DNA from: Myxococcota bacterium
GTDB taxonomy: Bacteria; Myxococcota_A; Polyangia; Polyangiales; Houyiibacteriaceae
DNA: 51,519 nucleotides
Assembly: GCA_028284955.1 (NCBI GenBank)
Contig: JANQQS010000090.1
Span: forward strand, 1 to 51,519
Reading direction: 5' to 3'
Shown: positions 1 to 8,083 of the stretch, piece after piece
How positions within the stretch are numbered: position 1 is the stretch's first letter
Layout: every line of letters starts with the position of its first letter
Translations under genes and position numbers: made by a program
The notes under the pieces: model-generated
The model's input: only the letters and a program-made list of their open reading frames with translations
Databases searched by the model: none
What the model was told of the DNA's origin: nothing

Positions 1-2
1 CC

Positions 3-47
3 AAAGTGTTACCCATGTCCCCGGTCTAAAGTGTTACCCATGTCCCG
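3..47. repeat. Two direct copies of a 19-bp motif
   Basis: The motif AAAGTGTTACCCATGTCCC occurs at 3-21 and again at 28-46, a 25-bp period, each copy followed by a CGG or GG step. It sits at the window edge, upstream of the hairpin array. From memory it resembles end sequences seen near integrase-type transposases, but no transposase is in view, so this origin is only a guess. Confidence 0.6.
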
Positions 48-53
48 GTTTGA

Positions 54-428
54 CACGCGGGTCGTACCCGCGTGGGGGAGGGTTTGCCTCAAACCCTCCG
101 AACAACACAACTCCCCCGCCAGGAGGCACGTGACCCGGTTTCGTGGGGTTGAGCTGCCGGGGCCCCGCGACCAAACGAACCCCGGCCAGCAAGAGCAAGG
201 GGGCGTAGGGGCCTCCGCGCAGCGCGAAGCGGCGTCAGGAGGGGGGCCCCGCGGAATCGTATTCCGTGGGGGGAGGGGCAGCGGCCAGCCCCTCCGAAAA
301 ACCAGCGGGGCCCCGCGGAATCGTATTCCGTGGGGGGAGGGTTTGCACCAAACCCTCCAAACAATACAGTCGGGAGGGGTCCCCACGCGGGTGTACCCGC
401 GTGGGGGGGGGTTTGCTTCAAACCCTCC
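54..428. repeat. Array of double-hairpin modules upstream of purD
   Basis: At least three complete modules, and a fourth variant, each pair a first hairpin with a second. First hairpins: 54-74 (9-bp stem, CGT-type loop), 247-271 and 311-335 (11-bp stems, loop CGT, identical copies), 381-406 (12 bp). Second hairpins follow at once: 77-99, 272-295, 336-358 and 406-428, mostly GGAGGGTTT paired with AAACCCTCC around a GCNNC loop. One stem change (A to G at 408) keeps a G-U pair, so structure seems conserved while sequence drifts. Each module ends in an A-rich stretch. Sequence between 100 and 246 is GC-rich and less regular. I see no convincing gene in 1-462. This could be a REP/BIME-like mosaic repeat or part of the purD leader. 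Confidence 0.75.
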
Positions 429-462
429 AAAGACGGAAGCCTAACGGACGAAAGCGCGAACG

Positions 463-1761
463 ATGAAAGTTTTGGTTTTGGGGGCAGGGGCTCGGGAACA
501 TGCCATCGCGAAACGGCTTCACGATGAGGGAGCGCGCGTGGTGGGCGCGCCGGGGAACGCCGGGATGGGGCAATGTGGAGAGATCCGTGATGTCGATCTC
601 AAGAACGTGGCTTCGATGGTCGATCTCTCGAAGAAAGAAGAAGTCGAGTTGGTGGTGGTGGGACCGGAGGCACCGCTGGCGTTGGGGGTCGCCGACGCAC
701 TGCGAGAGCAAAGTATTGCCGTATTCGGTCCGACGCAGCGTGCTGCGCAGCTTGAGTCGTCGAAGGCGTTTGCGAAGGAGTTCATGAAACGGCACCGAGT
801 TCCCACGGCTCCGTTTTGCGTGTTCACACAACCCGAGGAAGCTGAGGCGTACGTCCGCCAAGCAGATCGCCCGTTGGTGATCAAAGCGGATGGACTTGCC
901 GCGGGCAAAGGTGTGGTGGTCGCGGACGACACCGCGCAGGCGCTCGAGGCAATCGACCAGTTGATGCGAAAAAGGGCATTTGGGGATGCGGGCCAATCGG
1001 TCGTCGTGGAAGAGCGATTGGTGGGCCCTGAAGTGAGCTTTCACGTTATTTCGGACGGGGAATCGTTCTTACCGCTCGCGCCGGCGCAGGATCACAAACG
1101 CGCGCTCGACGGAGATCGGGGTCCGAATACCGGCGGTATGGGCGCATACTCGCCTCCTCCGATGGTGACCCAGGAGATTGAGCAGTTTATTTTGTCGCAG
1201 GTTGTCGAGCCCACGATCCGAGGTATGGCCAGCGAAGGTACACCGCTTAGCGGAGCGCTCTTTGTGGGACTGATGCTGACTGATGCGGGACCACGCGTGC
1301 TTGAATACAACGTACGATTCGGAGATCCGGAATGCGAAGTAATGCTGGCGAGGCTCGACAATCCTCTTCTACCGTTGCTCTTGGCGGCAGCTCAGGGACG
1401 CCTCGACGCCACATCGGTTTCTTATCGCGCTCCGGCGGCGATGTGTGTCGTCCTCGCGAGTGAAGGCTATCCCGGACCCTATGAAACTGGCGTGCCGATT
1501 CGCGGCCTTGACAGTGCGGCGAAGCTTGATGGAACGGAAGTATTTCATGCCGGCACGCGACGAGAGCAGGCTGAATGCGTCACCGCAGGGGGGCGCGTGT
1601 TGGCCGTTACCAGCGTGGGCGAGAATGTCGACGCCGCCGGGGAGCGCGCGTACCAAGCGGTGGAGCACATAGAGTTTCAGGGGAAGAGTTTTCGTCGCGA
1701 TATCGGCTGGCAGGCCCGAACGCGGCAACATTCTTCCAAATTGGCTAGATCCGAACCATGA
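463..1761 (+). CDS. purD: Phosphoribosylamine--glycine ligase (GAR synthetase)
   Basis: The 432-residue protein has the length and layout of PurD, which joins glycine to 5-phosphoribosylamine with ATP in step two of purine synthesis. It opens with MKVLVLGAGAREHAIA, the N-domain nucleotide-like fold. The ATP-grasp core holds VIKADGLAAGKGVVV, the substrate loop NTGGMGAYSPPP and the metal site LEYNVRFGDPE. The ATG at 463 follows a weak GGACGAA site. The 3' end overlaps the next gene by ATGA (1758-1761), so the two are probably translated together. The 5' flank is the hairpin array; no clear promoter is visible between it and the start. Confidence 0.97.
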   Translation: MKVLVLGAGAREHAIAKRLHDEGARVVGAPGNAGMGQCGEIRDVDLKNVASMVDLSKKEEVELVVVGPEAPLALGVADALREQSIAVFGPTQRAAQLESSKAFAKEFMKRHRVPTAPFCVFTQPEEAEAYVRQADRPLVIKADGLAAGKGVVVADDTAQALEAIDQLMRKRAFGDAGQSVVVEERLVGPEVSFHVISDGESFLPLAPAQDHKRALDGDRGPNTGGMGAYSPPPMVTQEIEQFILSQVVEPTIRGMASEGTPLSGALFVGLMLTDAGPRVLEYNVRFGDPECEVMLARLDNPLLPLLLAAAQGRLDATSVSYRAPAAMCVVLASEGYPGPYETGVPIRGLDSAAKLDGTEVFHAGTRREQAECVTAGGRVLAVTSVGENVDAAGERAYQAVEHIEFQGKSFRRDIGWQARTRQHSSKLARSEP

Positions 1762-3329
1762 CTCCTTCGCCCGCAGTATTTGAGGCGTTTCCGACTCCTG
1801 TATTCGCCGTCGCGGCGGATCGTGTGTGCTGGGTCAATCGAGCCGCGGCGCGCCTTCTCAAGCGCGAGCGGTCGTCGCTTGTCCTCTGCCCCGTCAGCGA
1901 GTTGATGAGCGAAGATGATCTCGCGGCGATCCGCAATCGCTTGGTTGGAGGTGGCGGCCCGCTGCGGCTTTCGCTTTTCGCAGGCGCGTCGCCGATCACC
2001 GTAGACGCTCAGGTCACTCCGGCGGAGGACGACGTATGGCTTCTGACATGTTCGGAGGCGCACTATACCTCGCGGGTGGAAAGCCTCATCGCGCGACTTA
2101 GCAGTCTTTATGTCCGGGGCGAAGGGCGAGCCATGGTCGAGCTCGATGTATTGATCGAGATGAGTCGATCGGTGTTTGAGGAGCTTGGTTGGACCGGTGT
2201 GATTTGGGAAATGAAACCGGAAGGAGCATTGTTTCGCACGAGCATCGCAGACCCATCGTCGGGGCGAGTATGGGCTCTCGGTCAGTGGCTCGAAGGTCGA
2301 GTGCTGCCTTATTCTCGGGTTTCCCGGTTGCTTCGGATTATGAAGACGCACCGCGGGGCGTTTCTCGACGATGCGGTGGCAGCGACGGTAGGGCTCGTGC
2401 GCGCGGTGCCCGAAGCTCCTTTTGCCGTGGATGAGATTGCCGAATCGATTCGGGCCACGGGGTGCGCTCGGGTGGCCTGGGCGCCGTCGATCGTTCGTGA
2501 TGAGGTTGCCTTTATTGTGGGTGTTACCGGCCCAAATCTTACCGAACGCGACTACGCCGCGGTCGAGCTGTTCGCTTCTCAAATTTCGGCGACGGTACAG
2601 CTCGGGGAGCTCAGTTCGGAGATGGCCCGCGAGCAGCGCCTGGCGGCGCTTGGTCAGATGTCGACGCTGCTCGCGCATGAGATACGAAACCCGCTCGCGG
2701 TGATGTTTCAAGCGCATCGAGAAGTCCGAAAACGCGCCGAGAATGGAGCGATTGATCCGCTGCTCGAGATCCTCGACGACGAAGCGAAGCGGCTTGAAAA
2801 GCTGATCGATAACCTCCTGCACTTTGCTGGGCCGGTGCAGCCGAAGCTGCAAACCGTGTTGCTTCCCCAAGTCGTCCGCTGGACGCTCGCGGGGCTTTCG
2901 GAGGCGTCGCCGGGACAGCCCATGCCTGGCGTACATGTCGATATTCCCGGCGCCGCATCTAAGGTGGTCGCCGACCCAGTGCTTCTTCGCCAGGCGTTCG
3001 CTCACTTGCTGAGCAACGCGTGCGCCCATGTGACGCAGGGAGGACGCGTCGATGTTCAGGCGCGCATCGTGCCCGACGGCCGGGTGCGACTTCGAGTTCG
3101 AAATGACTCGGAGCCACTTTCGGAGGAGGTCGCCTTGCGGGCGTTTGAGCCATTCTTTACGACCCGGGCAGCCGGAAGCGGCCTCGGTCTCGCGGTGGTT
3201 CGTCGGTTGGTGGAAGACCAAGCGGGAACAGTGACGCTGGATCGTGATGCGCAAGGAGTATCGTTTTCGATTTGGCTTCGCACACCGAGCCTTTTGACAT
3301 CGTCGCCGCAGTCCGGATACCTTCGTTGA
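1758..3329 (+). CDS. Soluble sensor histidine kinase (PAS/GAF-like plus HisKA/HATPase)
   Basis: The 523-residue protein has no membrane segment. Residues 1-100 look like a degenerate PAS sensor and 105-285 like a GAF domain (inference from pattern). The kinase core is clear: H-box ALGQMSTLLAHEIRNPL with His307, N-box with Asn420 in AFAHLLSNACAH, F-box FEPFF at 463-467 and G2 box GSGLGLAVV at 473-481. This resembles NtrB/AtoS-type kinases that pair with NtrC-type regulators. No response regulator is adjacent, so it is an orphan by position. The only response regulator in the window is the NtrC-type gene at 43422-44795. Its start overlaps the purD stop by 4 bp. Confidence 0.92.
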   Translation: MTPSPAVFEAFPTPVFAVAADRVCWVNRAAARLLKRERSSLVLCPVSELMSEDDLAAIRNRLVGGGGPLRLSLFAGASPITVDAQVTPAEDDVWLLTCSEAHYTSRVESLIARLSSLYVRGEGRAMVELDVLIEMSRSVFEELGWTGVIWEMKPEGALFRTSIADPSSGRVWALGQWLEGRVLPYSRVSRLLRIMKTHRGAFLDDAVAATVGLVRAVPEAPFAVDEIAESIRATGCARVAWAPSIVRDEVAFIVGVTGPNLTERDYAAVELFASQISATVQLGELSSEMAREQRLAALGQMSTLLAHEIRNPLAVMFQAHREVRKRAENGAIDPLLEILDDEAKRLEKLIDNLLHFAGPVQPKLQTVLLPQVVRWTLAGLSEASPGQPMPGVHVDIPGAASKVVADPVLLRQAFAHLLSNACAHVTQGGRVDVQARIVPDGRVRLRVRNDSEPLSEEVALRAFEPFFTTRAAGSGLGLAVVRRLVEDQAGTVTLDRDAQGVSFSIWLRTPSLLTSSPQSGYLR

Positions 3330-3348
3330 CCAGGGAGAACACAGGCAT

Positions 3349-3612
3349 ATGGCACTGATCGAGACCGAGGAGGCCGCGCGGCGACTGGCGAGGGCGATCG
3401 CCAGCGACTTGTCCTTGTACAATGAGGAGCGCATTGTCCAAGGCGTACAGTCCGACAACCTATTCGACGTGCTTTCTGACGAGATCGAAGAAGGACGGGC
3501 GCTGTTCAAGAGCCGAGTGGCACCGGAGCTCTACGCCAAAAACTATTACGATCGCGCAATCATTGACATTCTCGTTCGCTCCAAGGGCCATATCGCGTCG
3601 AAAATGTGGTAG
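3349..3612 (+). CDS. Small conserved-looking protein, unknown function
   Basis: The 87-residue protein is acidic, charged and predicted helical, with no signal peptide, membrane segment or cysteine. It begins MALIETEEAARRLARAIA and ends in SKGHIASKMW. It lies 19 bp after the kinase gene and 42 bp before the pseudouridine synthase gene, all on the same strand, so it is probably in the purD transcript. I do not recognise a function. Codon use and its placement between two well-supported genes argue that it is real. Confidence 0.7.
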   Translation: MALIETEEAARRLARAIASDLSLYNEERIVQGVQSDNLFDVLSDEIEEGRALFKSRVAPELYAKNYYDRAIIDILVRSKGHIASKMW

Positions 3613-3654
3613 TACCCGCCCCCGGGGAGTGCCCGCGGCGCGCGAACGCCCATA

Positions 3655-4613
<959 letters not shown>

Positions 4614-4617
<4 letters not shown>

Positions 4618-5267
4618 CGTTTCAGCTGTTTGAGGAGCTGCGTCGCGTTGACTTGCATATCGATGTTTCTGAATACGCAGAATATTGTTTCTTCTTCGAG
4701 CGCCAGGCAGTGGTCGCGCAGCCGCTGGATCGTGTCTTCGTCGTAGCGCGACCGCCGGCCCGCTGGGCCCGGGAGTCGAACGTAGGAGAGGCCGGCTTGG
4801 GAGGGGGGGGCGGCGTGTTTGAGCGGGTCGTACGCGGCGACGACCCGTGCGCTCGATGCGGATGCGACAACGTCCTCGGGTTTCCAGTGGGGAAGGTCGA
4901 TCACCACGGTGGCCAGCTGTTTCGGCAACCACGACGCAAACGCTTTGAGCGCCGCGCGAGTAGCCTTCCCCGGTTTGAACGACTCGTCGCCGACAAATAC
5001 GACTGCGCGTGCGTTCAGTTTTTCGGCAAGGTCGGCGATCGCCTCGACGTGGGCGCGATTGTCTTTGGTCTTGCGGAAACCCGATTCCCCGATTTGCTTG
5101 GGGGCGAGCGCTGTGAACGCGAACCCATCGGGGGCTTCGCGAATCCAGCGACGCACAGTTCCCGAGCCCGGCATCCCTAGTTCGGTGTCGGAAATCTCCA
5201 CCGCAGGAAACGAGGCCCAGTAACGGCTTACCGGCACCGGAAATCCAGAGCAGGCTACAAACAACAT
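4614..5267 (-). CDS. DUF72 family protein
   Basis: From the ATG at 5267 the protein is 217 residues, beginning MLFVACSGFPVPVSRYW. DUF72 features seen are the N-terminal CSG-W-type start, the strand EISDTELG, FAFTALAPKQIG, the motif YVRLPGP with a downstream Tyr (SRYDED), and a C-terminal VFRNID strand. DUF72 (YecE-like) proteins have a TIM-barrel-like fold and no settled function. The frame stays open upstream to 5459, but that stretch is the tandem 18-bp repeat and lacks a good site, so I prefer 5267. It ends tail to tail with rluD, the two stops sharing CTAG. Confidence 0.85.
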
Positions 5268-5310
5268 ACGCGTCCTGGTTTCAGACACGTCGACGTGGGA
5301 CGACGCGGCT

Positions 5311-5418
5311 CGTTCAAAAAGCAAAATACGTTTGCACAGATCGACCCGTTTGGACAGGTCAACACATTCGGACGGGCCCGCTCGCGTGGAAAGGCCAACA
5401 GGTTCGGACAGACAAACA
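5311..5418. repeat. Six tandem 18-bp repeats between divergent genes
   Basis: Six consecutive 18-bp units start at 5311, 5329, 5347, 5365, 5383 and 5401, with consensus CGTTYGGACAGGYCAACA. Units 2 and 3 agree at 14 of 18 positions and units 3 and 6 at 13. Because 18 is a multiple of three, every frame carries a six-residue repeat (for example TFGRAR / RFGQTN on the plus strand, VDLSKR / VDLCKR on the minus strand), yet no good start and site favour translation. The block lies between the divergent DUF72 gene (5267) and the OmpA-like gene (5533), so it could be a multi-site operator or a decayed repeat-coding remnant. Confidence 0.75.
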
Positions 5419-5532
5419 CGGCCGCGGAGTATACCGATTTTGAGCCGCTGTTCACACAATCAGGCAAGCGACGCCCCTTCTCCGCAATTTCCTTCATAAT
5501 CAGGCCCCTCCCAGGTATTAGAGAAAGGCGTC

Positions 5533-7167
5533 ATGAATGGCTTGCCTTTGCGCTTGGCGTTCGTCGCGATGTTGGCCGTGTTCCTGCCAACCTCCGGCGC
5601 GCGGGCGCAGTCCCAAGATTTGGACTTGCAACTGTTTCTTCCGACCCACGGGCCGGGAGCCACGTTCACCATTGCCCGGACGGAAGTCCTTCGGCACCTC
5701 ACCTATTCGCTGGGCCTTGCTGCCAATTTCAGCCACGGGGTGCTGGAGCGCTCCGATGATGGCCAAGATATCGTAGAGTGGCGAACCCAAGCCGAAGCGC
5801 TGGCTGCGCTCGGCTTGTTCGAGTGGCTCGAGTTCGGCGTGGCGGTGCCCGTCTCGCTGGTACGGCTCGACGAAGACATCGCGGCCACCAACCTCGAACC
5901 ATCCACCGAGTTCGCGGCTGGCGACGTTCGAATTTCGGCGAAGGTGCCCATCGTGCGCGGAGACTTTTCGCTATCGGGCCGCGTGGTCGTCAGCGTGCCG
6001 ACGGGTGACGGATCGCGCTTTGCGGGGCAGGAATCGTGGAGCGGCATGCCGAGCGTGATCGCTGCATACCGCACGGGGCCGGTCACGCTTACCTCGGAGC
6101 TTGGCTACCGATTTCGCGAGCGCGCGTCGATCGGCAATCTGGAATACGACGATGAGCTTCAGTGGGGCCTTGGGGGGCGCGTCGAAGTCGCCACGCAGTG
6201 GGCCGCCATTTTGGAGGGTCAGCTGCGCGCGGGGCTGGGGGGGGAGCACATTCGCGGCAACGAGGTTCCGGTGGAGATTGACGGCGGAATGCGGTTTCGC
6301 TCGCGACGAGGGCTCGTGGTTGATTTTGGGCTTGGCACCGGAGTCGTTTCTGGATACTCGGTTCCGGACGTTCGGGCGTTCACGATCGTTCGGTTCGTGA
6401 GCGAAAAAGAACCGTGCGAAGCCGGGCCTGAAGACTTCGATGGATACGAGGATGGGGATTTCTGTGCAGACCTCGACAACGACGGTGACCATATCGAGGA
6501 CGCACAGGATCAATGCACGAACGACCCCGAGGATGTCGACGGTTTCCGCGACGAAGATGGGTGTCCCGATACCGACAACGACGCCGATGGAGTCGCCGAT
6601 GCGACGGACCGCTGTCCTCTAGAGTCGGAAGATCGCGACGGATTTCAAGACGACGACGGATGCCCTGAGCCGGACAATGACGAAGATGGGCTTGCCGACG
6701 GAGTCGACCAATGCCCGATGGACCCCGAGGACAAAGACCACTACCAGGATGAAGATGGGTGTCCGGAGCCCGGGCCCGATCAGGCGGTTGTGACGGTGAC
6801 GGATTCTCGGATCTTGATCTCGGAGCGCATCTACTTCGACTTTGACACCGATACGATTCGTTCCGTCAGTCAGCCTTTGCTTGATCAGGTGGCGGAGGTC
6901 ATTCGGGATTTGCCCGCGCGGCGACGGATCCGGGTCGAGGGATACACAGATTCAGACGGTATTCCCGCTTACAATATGGATCTGAGCTATCGGCGCGCGC
7001 GCTCGGTGGTGACGTATCTCGTCGCGAAAGGCGTGCCCCGAAACCGATTTGAGTACGTCGGCTATGGAGAGAAAAACCCGGTTGCTCCGAACGACTCTCC
7101 CGAGGGCCAGGCGCTCAACCGGCGTGTCGAGTTTACCATTATCGAACCGACCGACCGACGTCCCTAG
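5533..7167 (+). CDS. OmpA-family outer-membrane protein with TSP3 calcium repeats
   Basis: The 544-residue protein has a signal peptide cut after ARA (about residue 25), then about 270 residues of beta-rich sequence likely to form an outer-membrane barrel. Residues 297-415 hold thrombospondin type 3 repeats of the form DxDxDG...CP, with acidic motifs such as DNDEDGLADGVDQCP that bind calcium in known proteins. The C-terminal OmpA domain (about 430-535) has YFDFDTDTI, RIRVEGYTDSDG and NRRVEFTI, so it should bind peptidoglycan. It probably links outer membrane and cell wall. GAGAAAGG lies just upstream of the ATG. The stop TAG falls inside the left end of the palindrome that follows. A longer paralogue is at 21017-23044. 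Confidence 0.93.
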   Translation: MNGLPLRLAFVAMLAVFLPTSGARAQSQDLDLQLFLPTHGPGATFTIARTEVLRHLTYSLGLAANFSHGVLERSDDGQDIVEWRTQAEALAALGLFEWLEFGVAVPVSLVRLDEDIAATNLEPSTEFAAGDVRISAKVPIVRGDFSLSGRVVVSVPTGDGSRFAGQESWSGMPSVIAAYRTGPVTLTSELGYRFRERASIGNLEYDDELQWGLGGRVEVATQWAAILEGQLRAGLGGEHIRGNEVPVEIDGGMRFRSRRGLVVDFGLGTGVVSGYSVPDVRAFTIVRFVSEKEPCEAGPEDFDGYEDGDFCADLDNDGDHIEDAQDQCTNDPEDVDGFRDEDGCPDTDNDADGVADATDRCPLESEDRDGFQDDDGCPEPDNDEDGLADGVDQCPMDPEDKDHYQDEDGCPEPGPDQAVVTVTDSRILISERIYFDFDTDTIRSVSQPLLDQVAEVIRDLPARRRIRVEGYTDSDGIPAYNMDLSYRRARSVVTYLVAKGVPRNRFEYVGYGEKNPVAPNDSPEGQALNRRVEFTIIEPTDRRP

Positions 7168-7331
7168 GAGGCTGGTGTCAAACGCTCCCGTCGGCACACT
7201 TGCGGCGGCAGGCCATTCGCCGCCATCCCCTCACGCTCGAAAATACTGCGGCATTCCTCGGTTCGCGGACGCGACGACTGGCCTACCGGCGCTGCGCGAC
7301 CCTCGGTCCGCGTTTGCACCAGCCTCCTAGG
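7163..7331. terminator. 169-bp imperfect palindrome between convergent genes
   Basis: The left end (7163-7184, CCTAGGAGGCTGGTGTCAAACG) is the reverse complement of the right end (7311-7331) apart from one extra T. A second block pairs at the same distance from both ends: 7207-7224 against 7270-7287 (GGCAGGCCATTCG with GGTAGGCCAGTCG). The element therefore folds on both strands as one long hairpin. It fills the gap between two convergent genes and contains the stop codon of the OmpA-like gene. It may be a bidirectional terminator or a small non-autonomous mobile element (MITE-like); no target duplication is evident. Confidence 0.7.
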
Positions 7332-7344
7332 AGACTGCACGAGT

Positions 7345-8025
7345 TCAGTCGGGGTCTTCGATTTTCCAAACATCGCCTTCGCGTACGAACTGCACCGCAA
7401 AGCGATCGCCGTAGGGCATTGTGGCGCGGTCTCCTACTTCTTCGATGGGATTGTCAAGATGGGCTTGGAGGTTGGCGATAAGTCGCTCGATTTCTTCGCG
7501 CGCGTCGCCCTCCCAGGATTGTTTCATGCGTTCGGGGCTCATGCCTTCGAGATCGGGTTTGGGGACAAACCGCATGACGACGTCGTAGCGTCGGCGCTCC
7601 ATGGCGCGCACGAACGATCGCAGCGCAGCCCGGGGGGTAGATTGATCGTAAAAGTCCACCACGTTGCCGACAATGCGCCAACGTTTTCCTTCGTAGACTA
7701 GTCGGAACTTTTCGCCGCCCGGGAGATTGGCTTCCGCAGTGATTTCGATATCATCGTGCTGTTTGCTGAGCAGTTCGGAGAGCTCTTCGGCTTCACCTTC
7801 GTGGTTCTTCAAGTACCGACGGAAGTCGGCGAGCGACACGCGGCGTCGGTAGTCTTCGGAGAGTCTCCGGTACGCTTCGCGGTATCGCTTCGCGCGCACC
7901 GCGGACGCAAATCGAGCGAGCGCCTGGTCCGGCCGACGATCTCCGCCTCGGCCGGCGCAGCTTGCCGTCGCAAGCACCGTCATGGATACGGCGAACGCGA
8001 GCACTCGCCTGTCTGCGCGCCTCAT
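7345..8025 (-). CDS. Probable lipoprotein with two NTF2-like repeats
   Basis: From the ATG at 8025 the product is 226 residues: MRRADRRVLAFAVSMTVLATASC, with a positively charged start, a hydrophobic stretch and a Cys that could be lipidated. The mature part has two similar halves of about 95 residues, each starting with a helix of the type ALARFASAVRAKRYREAYRRL or AALRSFVRAMERRRYDVVMRF and ending in a strand such as GKRWRIV or GDVWKIED. This is the layout of NTF2-like domains. The function is unknown. The frame is open to 8205 but that extension runs into the divergent TPR gene. Confidence 0.75.
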   Translation of the reverse strand: MRRADRRVLAFAVSMTVLATASCAGRGGDRRPDQALARFASAVRAKRYREAYRRLSEDYRRRVSLADFRRYLKNHEGEAEELSELLSKQHDDIEITAEANLPGGEKFRLVYEGKRWRIVGNVVDFYDQSTPRAALRSFVRAMERRRYDVVMRFVPKPDLEGMSPERMKQSWEGDAREEIERLIANLQAHLDNPIEEVGDRATMPYGDRFAVQFVREGDVWKIEDPD

Positions 8026-8083
8026 AAGGGCGCTTGTAGCAGAAAGGACGACCAACCGGCTAAACGTTTGATAAGATAGGCCC

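Noticed and set aside
31-444. Open frames on both strands over the hairpin array before purD
   Set aside because: They run through palindromic GC-rich modules, have no ribosome site and no recognisable protein pattern; they are by-products of the repeats.
1677-3509. Long minus-strand open frame (about 600 codons) opposite the histidine kinase
   Set aside because: It is antisense to a kinase with all catalytic boxes; such frames are common in GC-rich genomes and this one is Arg-rich without domains.
5311-5418. CRISPR array
   Set aside because: Repeats are contiguous 18-bp units with no spacers and no cas gene.
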